Assembly (NCBI GenBank): GCA_030435675.1
Contig: CM059622.1
Location: forward strand, 11,346,001 to 11,410,000
Direction of reading: 5' to 3'
DNA length: 64,000 bases
Origin: Steinernema hermaphroditum
Lineage: Eukaryota > Nematoda > Chromadorea > Rhabditida > Steinernematidae
The notes under the pieces are model-generated. The model was not told the origin of the DNA. It was given only the letters and a program-made list of their open reading frames with translations, and did no database searches. A program made the translations under genes and the position numbers. This document shows positions 1 to 11,908 of this stretch, piece by piece (positions within the stretch are counted from its first letter, which is position 1; each line of letters starts with the position of its first letter).

Positions 1-510
1 AGCAATATTCAAGGTGTTCTAAATTAACTTGAACTCACTTTCCTGGCTTCCGTGTTCTGCGTCACATAACCTTCCGAGTCAAGGTGACCAAACCAGTTTC
101 CACATGACGAGTCCTTCTTTGTCCATATGAACCCTCAAATTGTGAGAAATGAGCTTGCGTTAAATTGTGAAATGAGCTGAGAAAGACTGATTTTCGATTT
201 TCCTCTGATTCTCGGATTCGTATTTCTATCATGTTTGCGGACTTTCCTGCATCTATAATTAATCTACTGGGAGCGCAGGGATAACAAACAAATCTTTAAC
301 CAAGAATAGCTCCTCTCCGCAGCCTAGTGAGGTTCTGTTTTATGTCCTCTTCTTCCCGCTTTGTTTTTTCTTGTTGTTACCATGTAGTCTGGCAACGGAA
401 CCAAATTCGTAGTGGAGATAGAGGTCAAAAATAACCGCTAGTCATCGATGAAACGTCAACATCCTGCTTTCATATCCCCTGCCCCGGTCAATAATTCCTT
501 TCCCTTTCAG
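1..510 (+). other. Upstream intron sequence of the DIP2 gene
   Basis: No coding exon is visible. The first recognisable DIP2 exon starts at 511 after a pyrimidine-rich TTTCAG and opens in mid-codon, so at least one earlier exon, expected to carry the DMAP1-binding domain, lies left of the window. This stretch is read as intron. Confidence 0.6.
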
Positions 511-3500
511 ATGAAAGAATGCCCACTTTCATGTGTCCACCGCCAGACCTGACCAGTAGCGCTGCAGAAGCGGTGATGCGCCGCGCGACGGCCCGGCAAC
601 AAGAACGTGAGCAGCGTCAACATGCCATGGTAAGTCTTTATGGCTGACGGGTGTAATCGCCTTGTTTTCCAAGCGCTTTGCATGTCACTTAGCGAGCCTA
701 TCGGAAATCGTCAATGAGACCGTTGTGCTATTATGCTCGGTCTTTAGTTGCGTGTTTGTGGGATGCTGGGGTTTTAGTGTCTTAGTCTTTGGACCGTGAG
801 AACAGACCTAACATCGATGTTAAGATAGTCACTTTATGTTGGCAATTAGAGACCTCCTAACATCTACATTACTTCCCTTTCACAGGATGCGTCGTGCATT
901 TACATACTATTGCATTAGCAAAGTGCCTTTACGCGCACTAAGTCCTCTGCGTGCTGATTTAATTTCGCCATTTGCAGCTTGAATCCGTCATCTCGGCCGC
1001 CGCGAAAGAAACTAAAGACGACGCGCACAACTATCAGAACGTAGTGGTGGGGGAAACGACCGCCGATCAGCTGATAGTGCCTCCTCCGCGGACGACTTCC
1101 TCGACGCTTGACAACAAGAGCAGCGAGGGAGAGGACGCCGTGTACGTGAACACGCAGACCACGACGACCACCGATTCCGGAAACTGTCCGGACTTCCAGA
1201 ACGCCATCATTCGTAAGTTTTTACTGAAAGCTTCAATGAATCCGCACTTATCAGTATTCTTCATTTGATGACCTTGGGCCTTGATTAAGAGAGTTGAATT
1301 GAGATCGGTAGTCCTAATGCACAACTATCCATGCCGAATAGCCTTTCATATGTTCGGTCGGTTTCAACGACTGATTTTCAATAGTAATGTTTCGTCCAAC
1401 AATCGCTAAGTTGCATCGTCTGAGTCAGTGTATTATGACACATTTTTGACTCACAAGTGTGTCCTGAAAAATTGAAGAATCACTGTCGGATTGGCGTCAG
1501 TGCCGCTTATCGAGACTAGAGCTTTAGACACCACGGAAATTATCAAATTTTCTAATTAAAGTTTATCATGTTGATCAGGGTCGAGGTACTCACTTTTCAC
1601 ATTGACTTGCGCAAAGTCTTATCACCTCGTTATTCATTTTTAATTCAATTTTATTCAATACTATTCAATTTATCACTGCTACTTACTGTATGAAATTTTA
1701 CAGACTACCACATTACACACATTACTTTAGCCATTATGCCACTAATGAAAGTTTGCCCTGGAATAATTTCCTAAAGTAGATTAAAGATAAAGAATCCATG
1801 GTGAAAGATAATATACACCAAGCAAGGTTTACGAAAAGTATAATTTTATTTCGAAAATAATTTTCCCTTTCAGCGATCAAGCCAGCAAAAGTGTCGCTCA
1901 AAATCCAACAGCTTCTTCACTCGCTGCAGGTCAGTTTATCTCCTAAGTGCTAACATCGTTAACGCCGCCGGCAGATCGTCCTCACGCGCTCGATTGCATT
2001 TGCATAATGGGGCTGGGAAAATGATTGATCGCTTTATGATCGAGGGCCTCGGCGAGGCGAAAGGGACAACGGACGGCAACATGTGTTGACTTGTGTCGGC
2101 CTTTTCAAAGAGTCTTGTTGTTGTGATCCCCGGGGAGAGTCCACTCTGTAGTCGCCACGACAGTCGCGAGACTTGATAGATTGATTTATTGCATGTTGCC
2201 CCCCACACAGGACAATTTCCAAAAAGCGATGACGACTGTCACACTTCTGCGTCCGCGACCTACACGACTCATAATTCATCGCCTGCTTCCCCCACACACG
2301 ATTTCCGCTCGGACGCCTTTTGAGAGACGAGCCCCGGTTTGTTATTCGGTAATTTACGACTGCCGAAGAAGGCCGTCGTCCGAGAAGACGTGACCGACGG
2401 CCTCGTCGCCTCAGCGACCGCCCGGCGGTCGACCTCCTCTCGCCGGCTTTCGTGCCCTTCTCTTTGACGCCTTGCCTAACATGACCTTCTCACCATTTTT
2501 TATGTTCTGGATATTCACGTAGAACTTACTCTACTGAAGTTTTTTTCCTTCTAAGTTCGCCTTCTGTCTCTAGTCTCCAGTCTCCTGTGTGGATGACATT
2601 TATCTCTGCTTATAATGTTTGCCTTGCAGTAATGTCCACTGCAGGTCACTTTCGGGTTCCATCCACCAGCAACAACATTGCTCCTGTGATGGGCCACCTT
2701 CCCCGTATTTTATCTCTACTTCACCGTTGTTTCATTCGCATCCCCAAAGAGCTACATCCTTTTTGAGGAACCTCATTTAGAGTCGTTATTATTTTTTCAT
2801 GCCAGTCGCGACCATCGAAGGGCTGAGAAGATAACAGTCCAGTTTTATTTTGCAATTTAGAATTTAGCACGCAATTCGGAATATAAAGAGGAAGTTCTGT
2901 TTTGATTCCCCCATTGAACATCAACAATGGTGAATGGACGATTTGCGTCACTTGTGCAATCGCCTAAAGCTACACTCCACTCAGATATTTCAAAGAGAAG
3001 TGTCAATCGTATTCTCTCCTTTCTTCGACTGATGCTAGTCCTTATACTGTTCGCTGTTCGTAAAACTAAACTCTCTTTTGATAAGTTAAGAAAGTATATG
3101 CCAACAACAATAGTAAAAAGTGACTCCACTCAGATCCTTGACCCGCAAATCCGTGCTGTAATTGGTTAGGTACCCTGATCACTTTTGTCAAAAAGAGAGA
3201 ATCCAGTGAATTCCGTTTTTTTTTTCGTTGACAAAAAAAACCAGCTGATTAAACTTTCCTCTGTCGTTGGACGTCTCAGAAAGCCAACCTATGGTCTCGA
3301 ATGATTGATGGTAATCAAGCTTCCGGCTGATACACAAAATATTTTGCTTTCCATGTCGGCCTCCTCTGCTTGACTTCTTTGATCCTGCGCTGGAATGTGC
3401 GATTTGCGTCACTTGAAATCAAATACATATCTTCTTCTTCTTCTTCTCCTCCACCGCTGCCCCCTCCGCTGCCCCGTCGCTGTCGCTATGGCGCGTGTTG

Positions 3501-6500
3501 CCCCCGGGCGTCGCAGCGAAATGAATTGAATGAATGAAGGAAGTTGTGAAGTGGAGAAGAAGAAGAGAGGAGAACGAAGGAGGCCGCAAAGTGTCCAGTG
3601 TGCGGAGTTGCTGGCCTGTGATCGGTGGCGGCGCCGAAAAAGTTTGTTTACTTTCGGATCATCTGAGATCACTGGAAGAGATTCTGCTGCGTGCGATATA
3701 AGCGCTGTTGTTGGAAAGTGGGATTTTGTTTCGAATCGAGGGAGGCGCGAGCTAAGTGGGCGAATCGGTCGCTAAAATGTTTGGATGATCAGAGTCCAAG
3801 CGGCGCTTTTTATGTATTCGCATGCGTGTCTTTGTGTAAAATGTTTCATTCACAAAGTGAACGATCTGTATATTGCGGATTTCACGATTCTCAGTGGTCA
3901 AATTTTAGCCTATGTGGGTGATACTATCATCCTTTGTCCCGCTTTTAGACCTAAAAATAATATAGCTATTATATATGCTGTCGTATCAGTCTTATTTTGA
4001 ATTTTTACTGCCACTTCCTTCTGGAAAATAGAACTAAACGGGAGTATTTAAAGAGTAGCGTTTTGCGACTAATTTGAATAGCCACTGCATCAGGCTATTG
4101 TTAGCTAGCTCGCCGTCCAGAAAGTGGATTCGCATAATGTTTTTTTTATCTTTTCCCTCATTATCCAACCGATTTTGTGCTAAGAATCTACCGCCTTCCA
4201 AGTCTAGCATTCTTCCATTTGTCGTAAAGTTGCTAATCCTCCCTCCAAGCACTCAAAAATGTATCCCTGAAAGTGAATACTTATCGCGAACGCAGCTCCT
4301 ACGGACAGGTGTCCGCTGACCGCCCTGCTCCTAAGCAAATCAGGATAGTCGGATGCGATTTGTATCGTTTTTCGGCGCGGCTAATCGCGGCAAACGACCG
4401 CGGGTCTTTTGCTCCGCTGGACGCTGTAAACTCGCATTCGGCACCGCTGTCCCTCGCGATCATTAATCTCACCGCAGTCGTTTTTTACGAGCGAAGACAA
4501 TTTGAATATTCCTACTTCTTGCGCTTCGCCACTCCATCGGCCTCCAATTAGTTCTTCGTCTCTTTATTGTTTATTTGTTATCGTTCGAATTGCGAAGAGC
4601 GTGGCTTCTGCGATCGCGTTCCATTGACGACCTCAAACGACGACTGGTTCTCCGTTCCGAGCAGCTTTTATTTTGATCTTCTCGCTTTCAGTATCGCCAC
4701 CCGCCGTGTCGCCTTTGGGTTCTTATTTGCGCACCGGCTTTAGGCGATGTTTCTTCACTAAGTGGCGCCTCTGCTCGCCTCTCTCGCGCGATAAATCATG
4801 CGTGATTTACGCGAGAAACAACTTTTTCGTGCTGCCGACAAACTCGTCGCCACGGCGTCGCCAAAAAAGGGACCTCGCCGTCACAATCACCACTATGAGA
4901 CCATCCCCGTGAAGCCGCTGCACAGGCGACAGACCTTCGCCAATCACAAGAAGCAGAAGTATCCCATTTCGAAGAGTTTGGACGACGGCGTTGCGAAGGA
5001 GGAGAAGGGGAAGTGCACGAAGAAGCTTCGGCCTTCTGGAGGAGCGTCGATCTCGTCGCCCACGACTCCGGTCTCTCATCGAAGAGTAGCCGCGAGGCCT
5101 CCTTGGGCGAACATCTGTGACTTCGAAGCGTCGATCATAGAGTACAAACCGAAAACGTCGAAGAATACACCGATCGCCATAAGGAAGATTCCTCCGAAAC
5201 AGCTGCTCTCTCTGGACTCCTCTCCGATTCTGGACGTTTACGATCCGTCAAAATCGCTCAAAGCGCACAAAAAAGACGTGAACGACGAGTGTCGCGCGAT
5301 TCAGATTGAGCTGAAGGAGTATGGGATTGTGTCGTCGGTGCTGAGATTGGGGCGCTTTCGGCGCTCAAAGTTGGGCGATCTGCCAGGCATCCAACAAGTT
5401 CACTCGAATATTCTCGTACGCAAATACCGATTCTTGCAGAGACCCAAGAAGAAGCCATTGCACGAGTACTACAACGATGACGATGCCGAGCTTGAAGGTG
5501 AGTGACACACAAAGGCTAGCGTCACTTCTACATTTCCAGCTTTGGCCAAAGTCGTTGATCCGAACGCGCCTCGTCCTCAGGGAGCTCTTATCATCCCTGC
5601 CCGAGGCGAACACCCCTCCAACACCCAACCTTCCACACTTCCCCGATCGATCGACTCGGCTCTCCATCGATACGGAACCACACTGCCTAAAGCGACCGTT
5701 GGAGTCGTTCTTGACCATGCGGGTAAACCTTCTACAAGTCTTACGTACGGTACGTGCAGCTTGCATGGCATCTAAAAGTAGGCTCCTACTGCAGGGAAAT
5801 TATTGAGCCGAGCGAACAAAGTCGCTTACATGTTACTCAACAAGACGATCTCGACGGGAACGGGAAAAGACGCAATCAAGGCGCCGATCTGCAAGCCAGG
5901 CGATCGAGTGGCGCTCGTCTATCCCAACACAGAGCCGCTGACCTTCATCACTGCCTTCTATGGGTGTCTCCTCGCGGGAGTGGTGCCCGTTCCGGTCGAA
6001 GTGCCTCTGACGAAGCGCGACGCGGGTATTCAACAGCTCGGCTTCCTTCTCGGCAGCTGTGGCGTACGGGTCGCTCTCACCTCGGAGCAATGTTTCAAAG
6101 GATTGCCGAAGGCGTCCGAAGCAAACGGGTCCACCTCTTCCTCCAGCTCCCATCACCACAACGATGTCGTCGACTTCAAGGGGTGGCCAAAGCTCCACTG
6201 GGCCATCACCGAACACCTCAACAAGCCCCCTAAGGATTGGAATGTGCCGCCCAGATTAGCCGACGATTCTGTGGCGTACATCGAGTACACTACGGACAAG
6301 GAGGGAGCTGTCAAGGGTGTCTCTGTGTCGCGACAGGCTATGCTATCTCACTGTCGCGCCATTGCTCAAGCGATGAACTACAAAGAGGGTATGATACGAT
6401 TTCGATTACGCACCGTTAAAGCTGACTTTAGGTGAAACGATGGTTTGTGTCCTTGACTTCAAGAGGGAAGTCGGCCTGTGGCACGCCATTCTGACCAGCG

Positions 6501-9500
6501 TTTTCAAGGGAATGCGCGTCATTTTCGTACCGTACTCGCTGATGAAGATCAGCCCGACCTCGTGGATGATGATGGTGACCAAACTGCAAGCTCAAACCGC
6601 CCTTTTGAAATCTCGAGATCTCCATTGGAGTCTGCTCGCGTCCAAAGAGCACACCAACGTCAATTTGTCCTCTCTGAATTCGATCATCGTCGCCGACGGC
6701 GCCAATCCGTGGTCACTCTCTTCCTGCGATCAATTCCAGCAGACCTTCCGACTGAAGCCGTCTGTCCTTTGTCCATGCGCCGGCTCTTCGGAAACAGGAA
6801 CTGTAGCCATCAGAAGACCTTCAGAGAAAAGCAGCGGAAGAGGAGTGCTTTCCATGTCGGCGCTGAGTCATTCGGTCGTCATCGTAGAACAGGAGAACGC
6901 CCTGACCTCCCTTACCCTTCAAGATGCCGGTCAAGTCATTCCTGGAGGGGTGGCTGTGGTTGTGAAGCTCTCTGGCCCTCCGAGACTCTGCAAAACCGAT
7001 GAAGTTGGAGAGATCTGTATCCATGCCAACTCTACAGGTTCCGGCTATTGGGGACTCGACGGAGTGTCGGCCAACACCTTCAAAGTGGAGCCTCTGGGAA
7101 TCGACGACAAGCCGCTCGGACCGGTACAGTATGTACGAAGTGGACTAATAGGATTCCTAGGACCGGTAATTTACCTGAATTTTCGATATAACACATTGTG
7201 TGCTTCTTTAGGAAGGTCTGATCTTTGTGATCGGCAATAAATCATCCCTGATGAACGTATCGGGACGCCAGCACAGCGCCGACGATCTCATTGCCACCGT
7301 ACTCGCCGTCGAGCCCATGCGATTCATCTACCGTGGCAGAATGGCCGTCTTCAGCACGAAGGTCCTTCGGGACGAGCGCATCTGCATCATCGCCGAGCAG
7401 AAGCCCGACGTCGCCGAAGAAGATGCCTTCAACTGGATGTCCCGAGTCCTTCAAGCCATCGACACAATCCACCAAGTCGGCATCTACTGCCTCGCTTTGG
7501 TTCAGCCTAACCAGCTGCCGAAGACCCCTCTCGGTGGAATCCACGTGTCGGAAACGCGGCAACGCTTCTTGGACGGCACTCTTCACCCGACCACCTTGCT
7601 GATGTGTCCTCACAGTTGTGTTATCAACCTTCCAAAGCCTCGAGAGCAGCAGTCGGACGTCGGTCCAGCAGCCATGTTTGTTGGAAACATCGTCCAAGGC
7701 GTGAGAATCGCCGACGCGAAGGGTCGAGAACTGCCCTTCACCGAAGAGGAGAAGAACACGCATCTCGTGGATGTGCTGAAGCAACGTGCAGTCCAGAGTC
7801 CCGATCACATCCTCTACACAATGATGAACGCGAAGGGAATGGAGGTGGAGTCGGTGACCTGTGCTGCCTTGCTCAAGAAAGCAGAGAGGATAGCGGCCCT
7901 CCTTCTGGACAAGGGGCACCTCAGTCAGGGCGACCATGTGGCCCTCATCTTCCCTCCTGGAATTGATCTCATCGCGGCGTTTTATGGTTGTCAGGCTGCC
8001 GGTAGGTTCGCTCACCGCATATAGTCCCCTAAAATTATATCGTAGGTCTTGTACCCGTTTGTATCCGACCTCCTCATGCCCAAACGCTGCAATCCACTCT
8101 TCCCACAGTTCGAATGGTCGTCGACGTTTCCAAAGCTGTGGCGCTCCTCTCTACATCGGCGATGATCAAACTCCTCAAATGCAAAGAAGCCGCCCACCGC
8201 GTCGACATAAAAGCGTGGCCTCTGATCCTCGACGTCGAGGACGTGCCGTCTTCTTCGGCAGCGCGTCGACGCCACGCCTTGGACCAAGTCGAACGTAGCC
8301 CCTCCGACCCATGTTACTTGGACTTCTCCGTCTCCACCACTGGCCAACTCGCCGGAATTGTCGTCAGCTCCCAAGGGGCAGTGACGATGTGCAAATCGCT
8401 GAAGATGGCCTGCGAACTCTACCCGTCCAGACATGTCACCCTCTGTCTAGACCCTTACTGCGGTCTCGGATTTGCGCTGTGGTGTCTGTCGAGTGTCTAC
8501 TCCGGCCATCACACCATTCTGATCCCGCCCGCCGATGTTGAGGCGAATCCGAGCCTTTGGCTTCAAACTGTCAGTCAGCAGAAGGTCAGAGACACCTTCT
8601 GCTCCTACGGAGTGATGGATCTCTGTGTGAGGGAGCTGGCGACTCAAGTTGACCAACTGAAGGAAAAAGGAATCAACCTATCATGGTAACAGAGCATTTT
8701 GTAGAATCCGCGTCATTTCTTGCTTTAGTCTGCGAACGTGTGTCGTGGTGGCCGAGGAACGTCCTCGTGTCTCTCTGTGCACCACCTTCTCGAAGCTCTT
8801 TGCCCCTCTTGGACTAAGTGTCCGCGCGGTGTCCACGTCCTTCGGGTGCAGAGTGAACACCGCCATCTGCATGCAAGGAGCTTCGAGTCCGGATCCGGCC
8901 ACCGTTTACGTGGACGCTCGAGCACTGAGGAACGACCGAGTGACCCTGGTCGAGAAGGGCGCCCCACACAGCGTCGCTCTGATGGAGAGCGGGAAGCTGC
9001 TTCCTGGAGTGAAGGTCGTCATCGCCAACCCGGAGACCAAAGGACAATGTGCCGACTCGCATCTTGGCGAGATTTGGGTCTCCTCGGGGCACAACGCCGA
9101 GGGCTACTTCTCGATATTCGGCGAAGAGGCGCATCTTCACACGGACCACTTCAACGCGCGACTCAAGACGGGTGACACAAAGACCAAGTTTGCCAGAACG
9201 GGCTATCTTGGCTTCTTGAGGCAGACGCAGGCTATCACAGCCGATGGAGGTGGGACGCGTCTATAAATCTACCAGTATGCAAGATCGTTTAGAGCTACAC
9301 GACGCCGTCTTTGTGGTTGGAGCTCTCGACGAGACGATGATGTTGAGAGGAATGCGCTATCACCCCGTGGACATCGAGGTTACCGTAATCAGGGCTCATA
9401 GAAAAATCATGGAATGGTAACTAGCGTCGTCCTAGCGCCATATACAAGCTTTTTTAGTGCGGTCTTCACCTGGACACACCTCCTGGTTGTCGTCGCCGAG

Positions 9501-9710
9501 ACGGAAGGCAGTGAGGCCGAGGCTCTGGACTTGGTCCCGGCCATCACTTCTGCTGTATTGGAAGAACATCACCTCATAGTAGGCGTTGTAGTCATCGTAG
9601 ATCCCGGAATTGTGCCGATCAACTCGAGAGGCGAGAAGCAGAGGATGCATCTTCGAGACGCTTTCCTCAAAGATCAGCTAGATCCCATTTACGTGGCCTA
9701 TAATATGTAA
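511..9710 (+). CDS. dip-2: Disco-interacting protein 2 (DIP2) homologue, 5' end outside the window
   Basis: DIP2 proteins carry two adenylate-forming (acyl-CoA synthetase-like) domains and act in neuronal and axon development and in diacylglycerol/lipid handling. Twelve exons fit in phase: 511-629, 978-1212, 1874-1929, 5440-5497, 5540-5749, 5795-6388, 6432-7165, 7212-8001, 8046-8685, 8729-9249, 9293-9416 and 9458-9710, giving about 1,443 residues. Recognisable DIP2 blocks appear in order: KIQQLLHSL, GDRVALVYPNTEP, TAFYGCLLAGVVPVP, VLDFKREVGLWH, then the second domain with GDHVALIFPPGIDLIAAFYG, LDPYCGLGFALWCL and AVSTSFGCRVN, and the end INSRGEKQRMHLRD...YVAYNM followed by TAA. The DMAP1-binding N-terminus is not in the window. 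Most introns are 38-46 nt; the exception in the 5' half is a 3.5-kb intron at 1930-5439. The family match comes from recalled conserved blocks and the exon phases all agree. Confidence 0.95.
1930..4797 (+). other. Long DIP2 intron
   Basis: This holds GC-rich segments, a CTT/CTC-rich run near 3431-3455 and several short open frames with no recognisable product. The only candidate for function is a promoter just before 4798 if the alternative first exon is real. Nothing else could be supported. Confidence 0.5.
4798..5497 (+). CDS. dip-2: Candidate alternative first exon of DIP2
   Basis: An ATG at 4798, with an in-frame TAA just upstream (4792-4794), opens 214 codons that run without a stop straight through the splice acceptor at 5439 and stay in the same frame as the DIP2 exon starting at 5440. 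The donor after 5497 is then shared. The predicted isoform would have about 1,521 residues. It would replace the usual N-terminus with a basic, low-complexity segment rich in Lys, Arg, Ser, Pro and His, with no domain I recognise. A frame this long inside a 3.5-kb intron, joining the known frame exactly, argues for a second promoter with an internal start. It could still be a chance open frame, because no promoter element is obvious. Confidence 0.55.
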
Positions 9711-10151
9711 CCTGTAGATTTGAACCGTATCTCTAGTCAGCCATAGGATTTCTTTCACCTTGCCAGATTGTGTTTATCGTCTAGCCGAAATGCGCCATGT
9801 CTGCCCGATTGCCTTAAAATGTGCTACCTACACGACCTTCTTGTTGTCTCCCTCACAAAAAGAACTTTGTACATATGAAACGGAGACGCTTCTGACGTTG
9901 TATTTATTTATTTCTGTGCTGCTTTTCATTGGCCGTTACACATGTACGATTGTTCAGAATGATGATCTGTATTTTTGAGAAATGAAGATAAAGAGATTTT
10001 TTAGCAGCTTAGGTGCACAGTGGAATGGAACATTGAAACAAAGTGACGTAAAGAAGCATGGTATACCACAGGATGACATGGTTGAGCCGTTGTTTGTTGT
10101 TGCCAACACGGAGCCTGACAGTTCTTAAAGGAACGAAACGTATATGACTTA
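9711..10151. other. Convergent intergenic region after DIP2
   Basis: Short spacer between the DIP2 stop (+) and the end of a minus-strand receptor gene, presumably the two 3' UTRs. No gene is seen. Confidence 0.5.
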
Positions 10152-11078
10152 TCAAAAAAGGCTAGAGGACACGTCCACAGAGGACGTACACAACATCCTG
10201 CTTACAACTCTTCGGTATGGAGTGACGAAGTAGAGGGTCGCCGCAAAGGATAGAACGACATCCGCGAAAGGAGTATGGCTAATCAAAGAAACCCAGAAAT
10301 AAAGAGACTCGGCTTTGATGTAGATCATGTAACATAACGTACAAATGGGTATGACATCAAAGACGATGGGAAGAACGAGCAGCACGACCAGATTGATGGT
10401 AAGGAGGTGCTGTACCTGGATGGTCCATCTCGACATACTCGCTTTTTGGGAACGGAGACGTAGAATGGTCATAAAAGCAAGAGCTGTAGAAGGGAGAAAT
10501 TGAGTAATTAAAAGGACTGCAACAACGATGGCAAGTAGCTTCACCATACTGTAGTTGTCGATGTCGGTGCAAAACAGAAACGTTCCTTTGAGTTCAATGA
10601 GTTCGCCGACTAAAAGAAATATGTATGTTAAACTGCAGGCCAAAATAGATACGGCGATGTGCATGGATACGTAGATTGGAATCCCCCTACAGGTCGTCCT
10701 GAAGTTAGGCCAGTTTGTGGACCTGAGTTGATCGTAGCGGTAGAAGAAACAAATAGTTATGGCGACAAAAACGTTCTCTATACTTAACACAGTTAGGTAC
10801 ATCACAGCGACATGCAGCTCCCTTCCAAAATGCGAAACCAATCCAACGATTCTAACACATGACTTGTTAGGCAAAGCAGTGTACACAGGCTGGAAGAGAA
10901 TAGCATAGCTGCCCATTGCAATCATGTACCAAATGGCCAAGTTCAACATCGTGTTACGGTAGACGTATATGGATGGTGGCGACTTGAAAACGGCGATGTA
11001 GAAGAAGAGTATGGCGAAAGAATAGGATAGACCACTGAGGAAATAGGATAAGAATTTGTTGAGGTCATCCGGGGACAT
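10152..11078 (-). CDS. Seven-transmembrane chemoreceptor, Srh/Sri-like, single exon
   Basis: A 308-residue intact frame with seven hydrophobic segments. The layout resembles the nematode Srh/Sri superfamily: a first helix around residues 10-30, YRNTMLNLAIWYM at the second, ENVFVAITICFFYRYD at the end of the third, and a C-terminal VTPYRRVV after the seventh. Such proteins are G-protein-coupled odour and taste receptors on sensory cilia. The gene appears to have no intron, which is unusual beside its neighbours and may reflect retrotransposition or intron loss. It is not close to the other receptors in this window, which share a different motif set. Subfamily is uncertain; a 7TM receptor is secure. 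Confidence 0.75.
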   Translation of the reverse strand: MSPDDLNKFLSYFLSGLSYSFAILFFYIAVFKSPPSIYVYRNTMLNLAIWYMIAMGSYAILFQPVYTALPNKSCVRIVGLVSHFGRELHVAVMYLTVLSIENVFVAITICFFYRYDQLRSTNWPNFRTTCRGIPIYVSMHIAVSILACSLTYIFLLVGELIELKGTFLFCTDIDNYSMVKLLAIVVAVLLITQFLPSTALAFMTILRLRSQKASMSRWTIQVQHLLTINLVVLLVLPIVFDVIPICTLCYMIYIKAESLYFWVSLISHTPFADVVLSFAATLYFVTPYRRVVSRMLCTSSVDVSSSLF

Positions 11079-11908
11079 GGAGTTAGCATCTACTCAAGAG
11101 AAGGAATGTGTGGTTTAAAGGGACCAAGGGACCCACGTTATTTACAATAGCGTGATGTTCTCAAAAATTCTCTGAAAGTACTACATCCAGATGACACAAA
11201 CAACAAACAATTGAACCGTGCGAATATAAGTTCATAATCAAAGAAAAGTGATAAGCAGTCGTTGTTTTGGTTAACATTTTCGGCTACTTCACACTGATTC
11301 CAGTGGCCAAATGACCGTCATTCTCTGCAGAGTTTGTCTGCTAGACGCCGCTGTGGTTCTCTTCGGTGAAACTGTTTTTGTTTATTTTTGAGACAGTCTG
11401 GAAGTTCTCTGGATCGGTGCGGGACCGCTTGCGTGCAGACTATCCGTCTCAAAGTACACCTGTAGTTTAGAAACATTTCTGACACAGTTTTTCAATTATT
11501 GATGTGTTCAACTTTATATATTACGGTAGAACCGCTATCCATTCTCTCTGCTATCAATATTTCGATCGATATGAATCTTTTCTAGCTCCTCAACGGTTAA
11601 ATTTAAATCTTTACTTCTCAATTATTGATGACGCGCGTTTCACCCACCACAGGACGGATACAGTAACTGCACACTACTGTCCTGTTCATCGAATATCGGC
11701 TAACCATGTTTCGTATCTTCGCTATTGTGTCAGGCAAGGCGTGTTCGGAAAAGTCGCGTGGTTTGTTTGTACGTCACTCGATGGATTTCACAACATCCGC
11801 CGATTTTTCCGCGCTTTTCCGTGCTAGCTCGACAAAGCCACGTTTTCACACACGCGATTCACCTTTCTGACCGAACGCTCGCTGATTCATGTGGTTTTTA
11901 AGCGAGCG
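11079..11908. other. Divergent intergenic region between receptor and PNKP genes
   Basis: About 830 bases with no convincing coding frame. It must contain the promoters of both flanking, outward-facing genes, but no clear TATA box or repeat was identified. Confidence 0.45.

Noticed and set aside
3530..3921. Overlapping plus-strand frames in the DIP2 intron as extra exons
   Set aside because: No splice sites that keep the DIP2 frame and no recognisable content.
6059..8541. Several long frames in other phases over the DIP2 exons
   Set aside because: GC-rich coding DNA leaves other frames open; only the DIP2 frame matches conserved blocks and splice phases.
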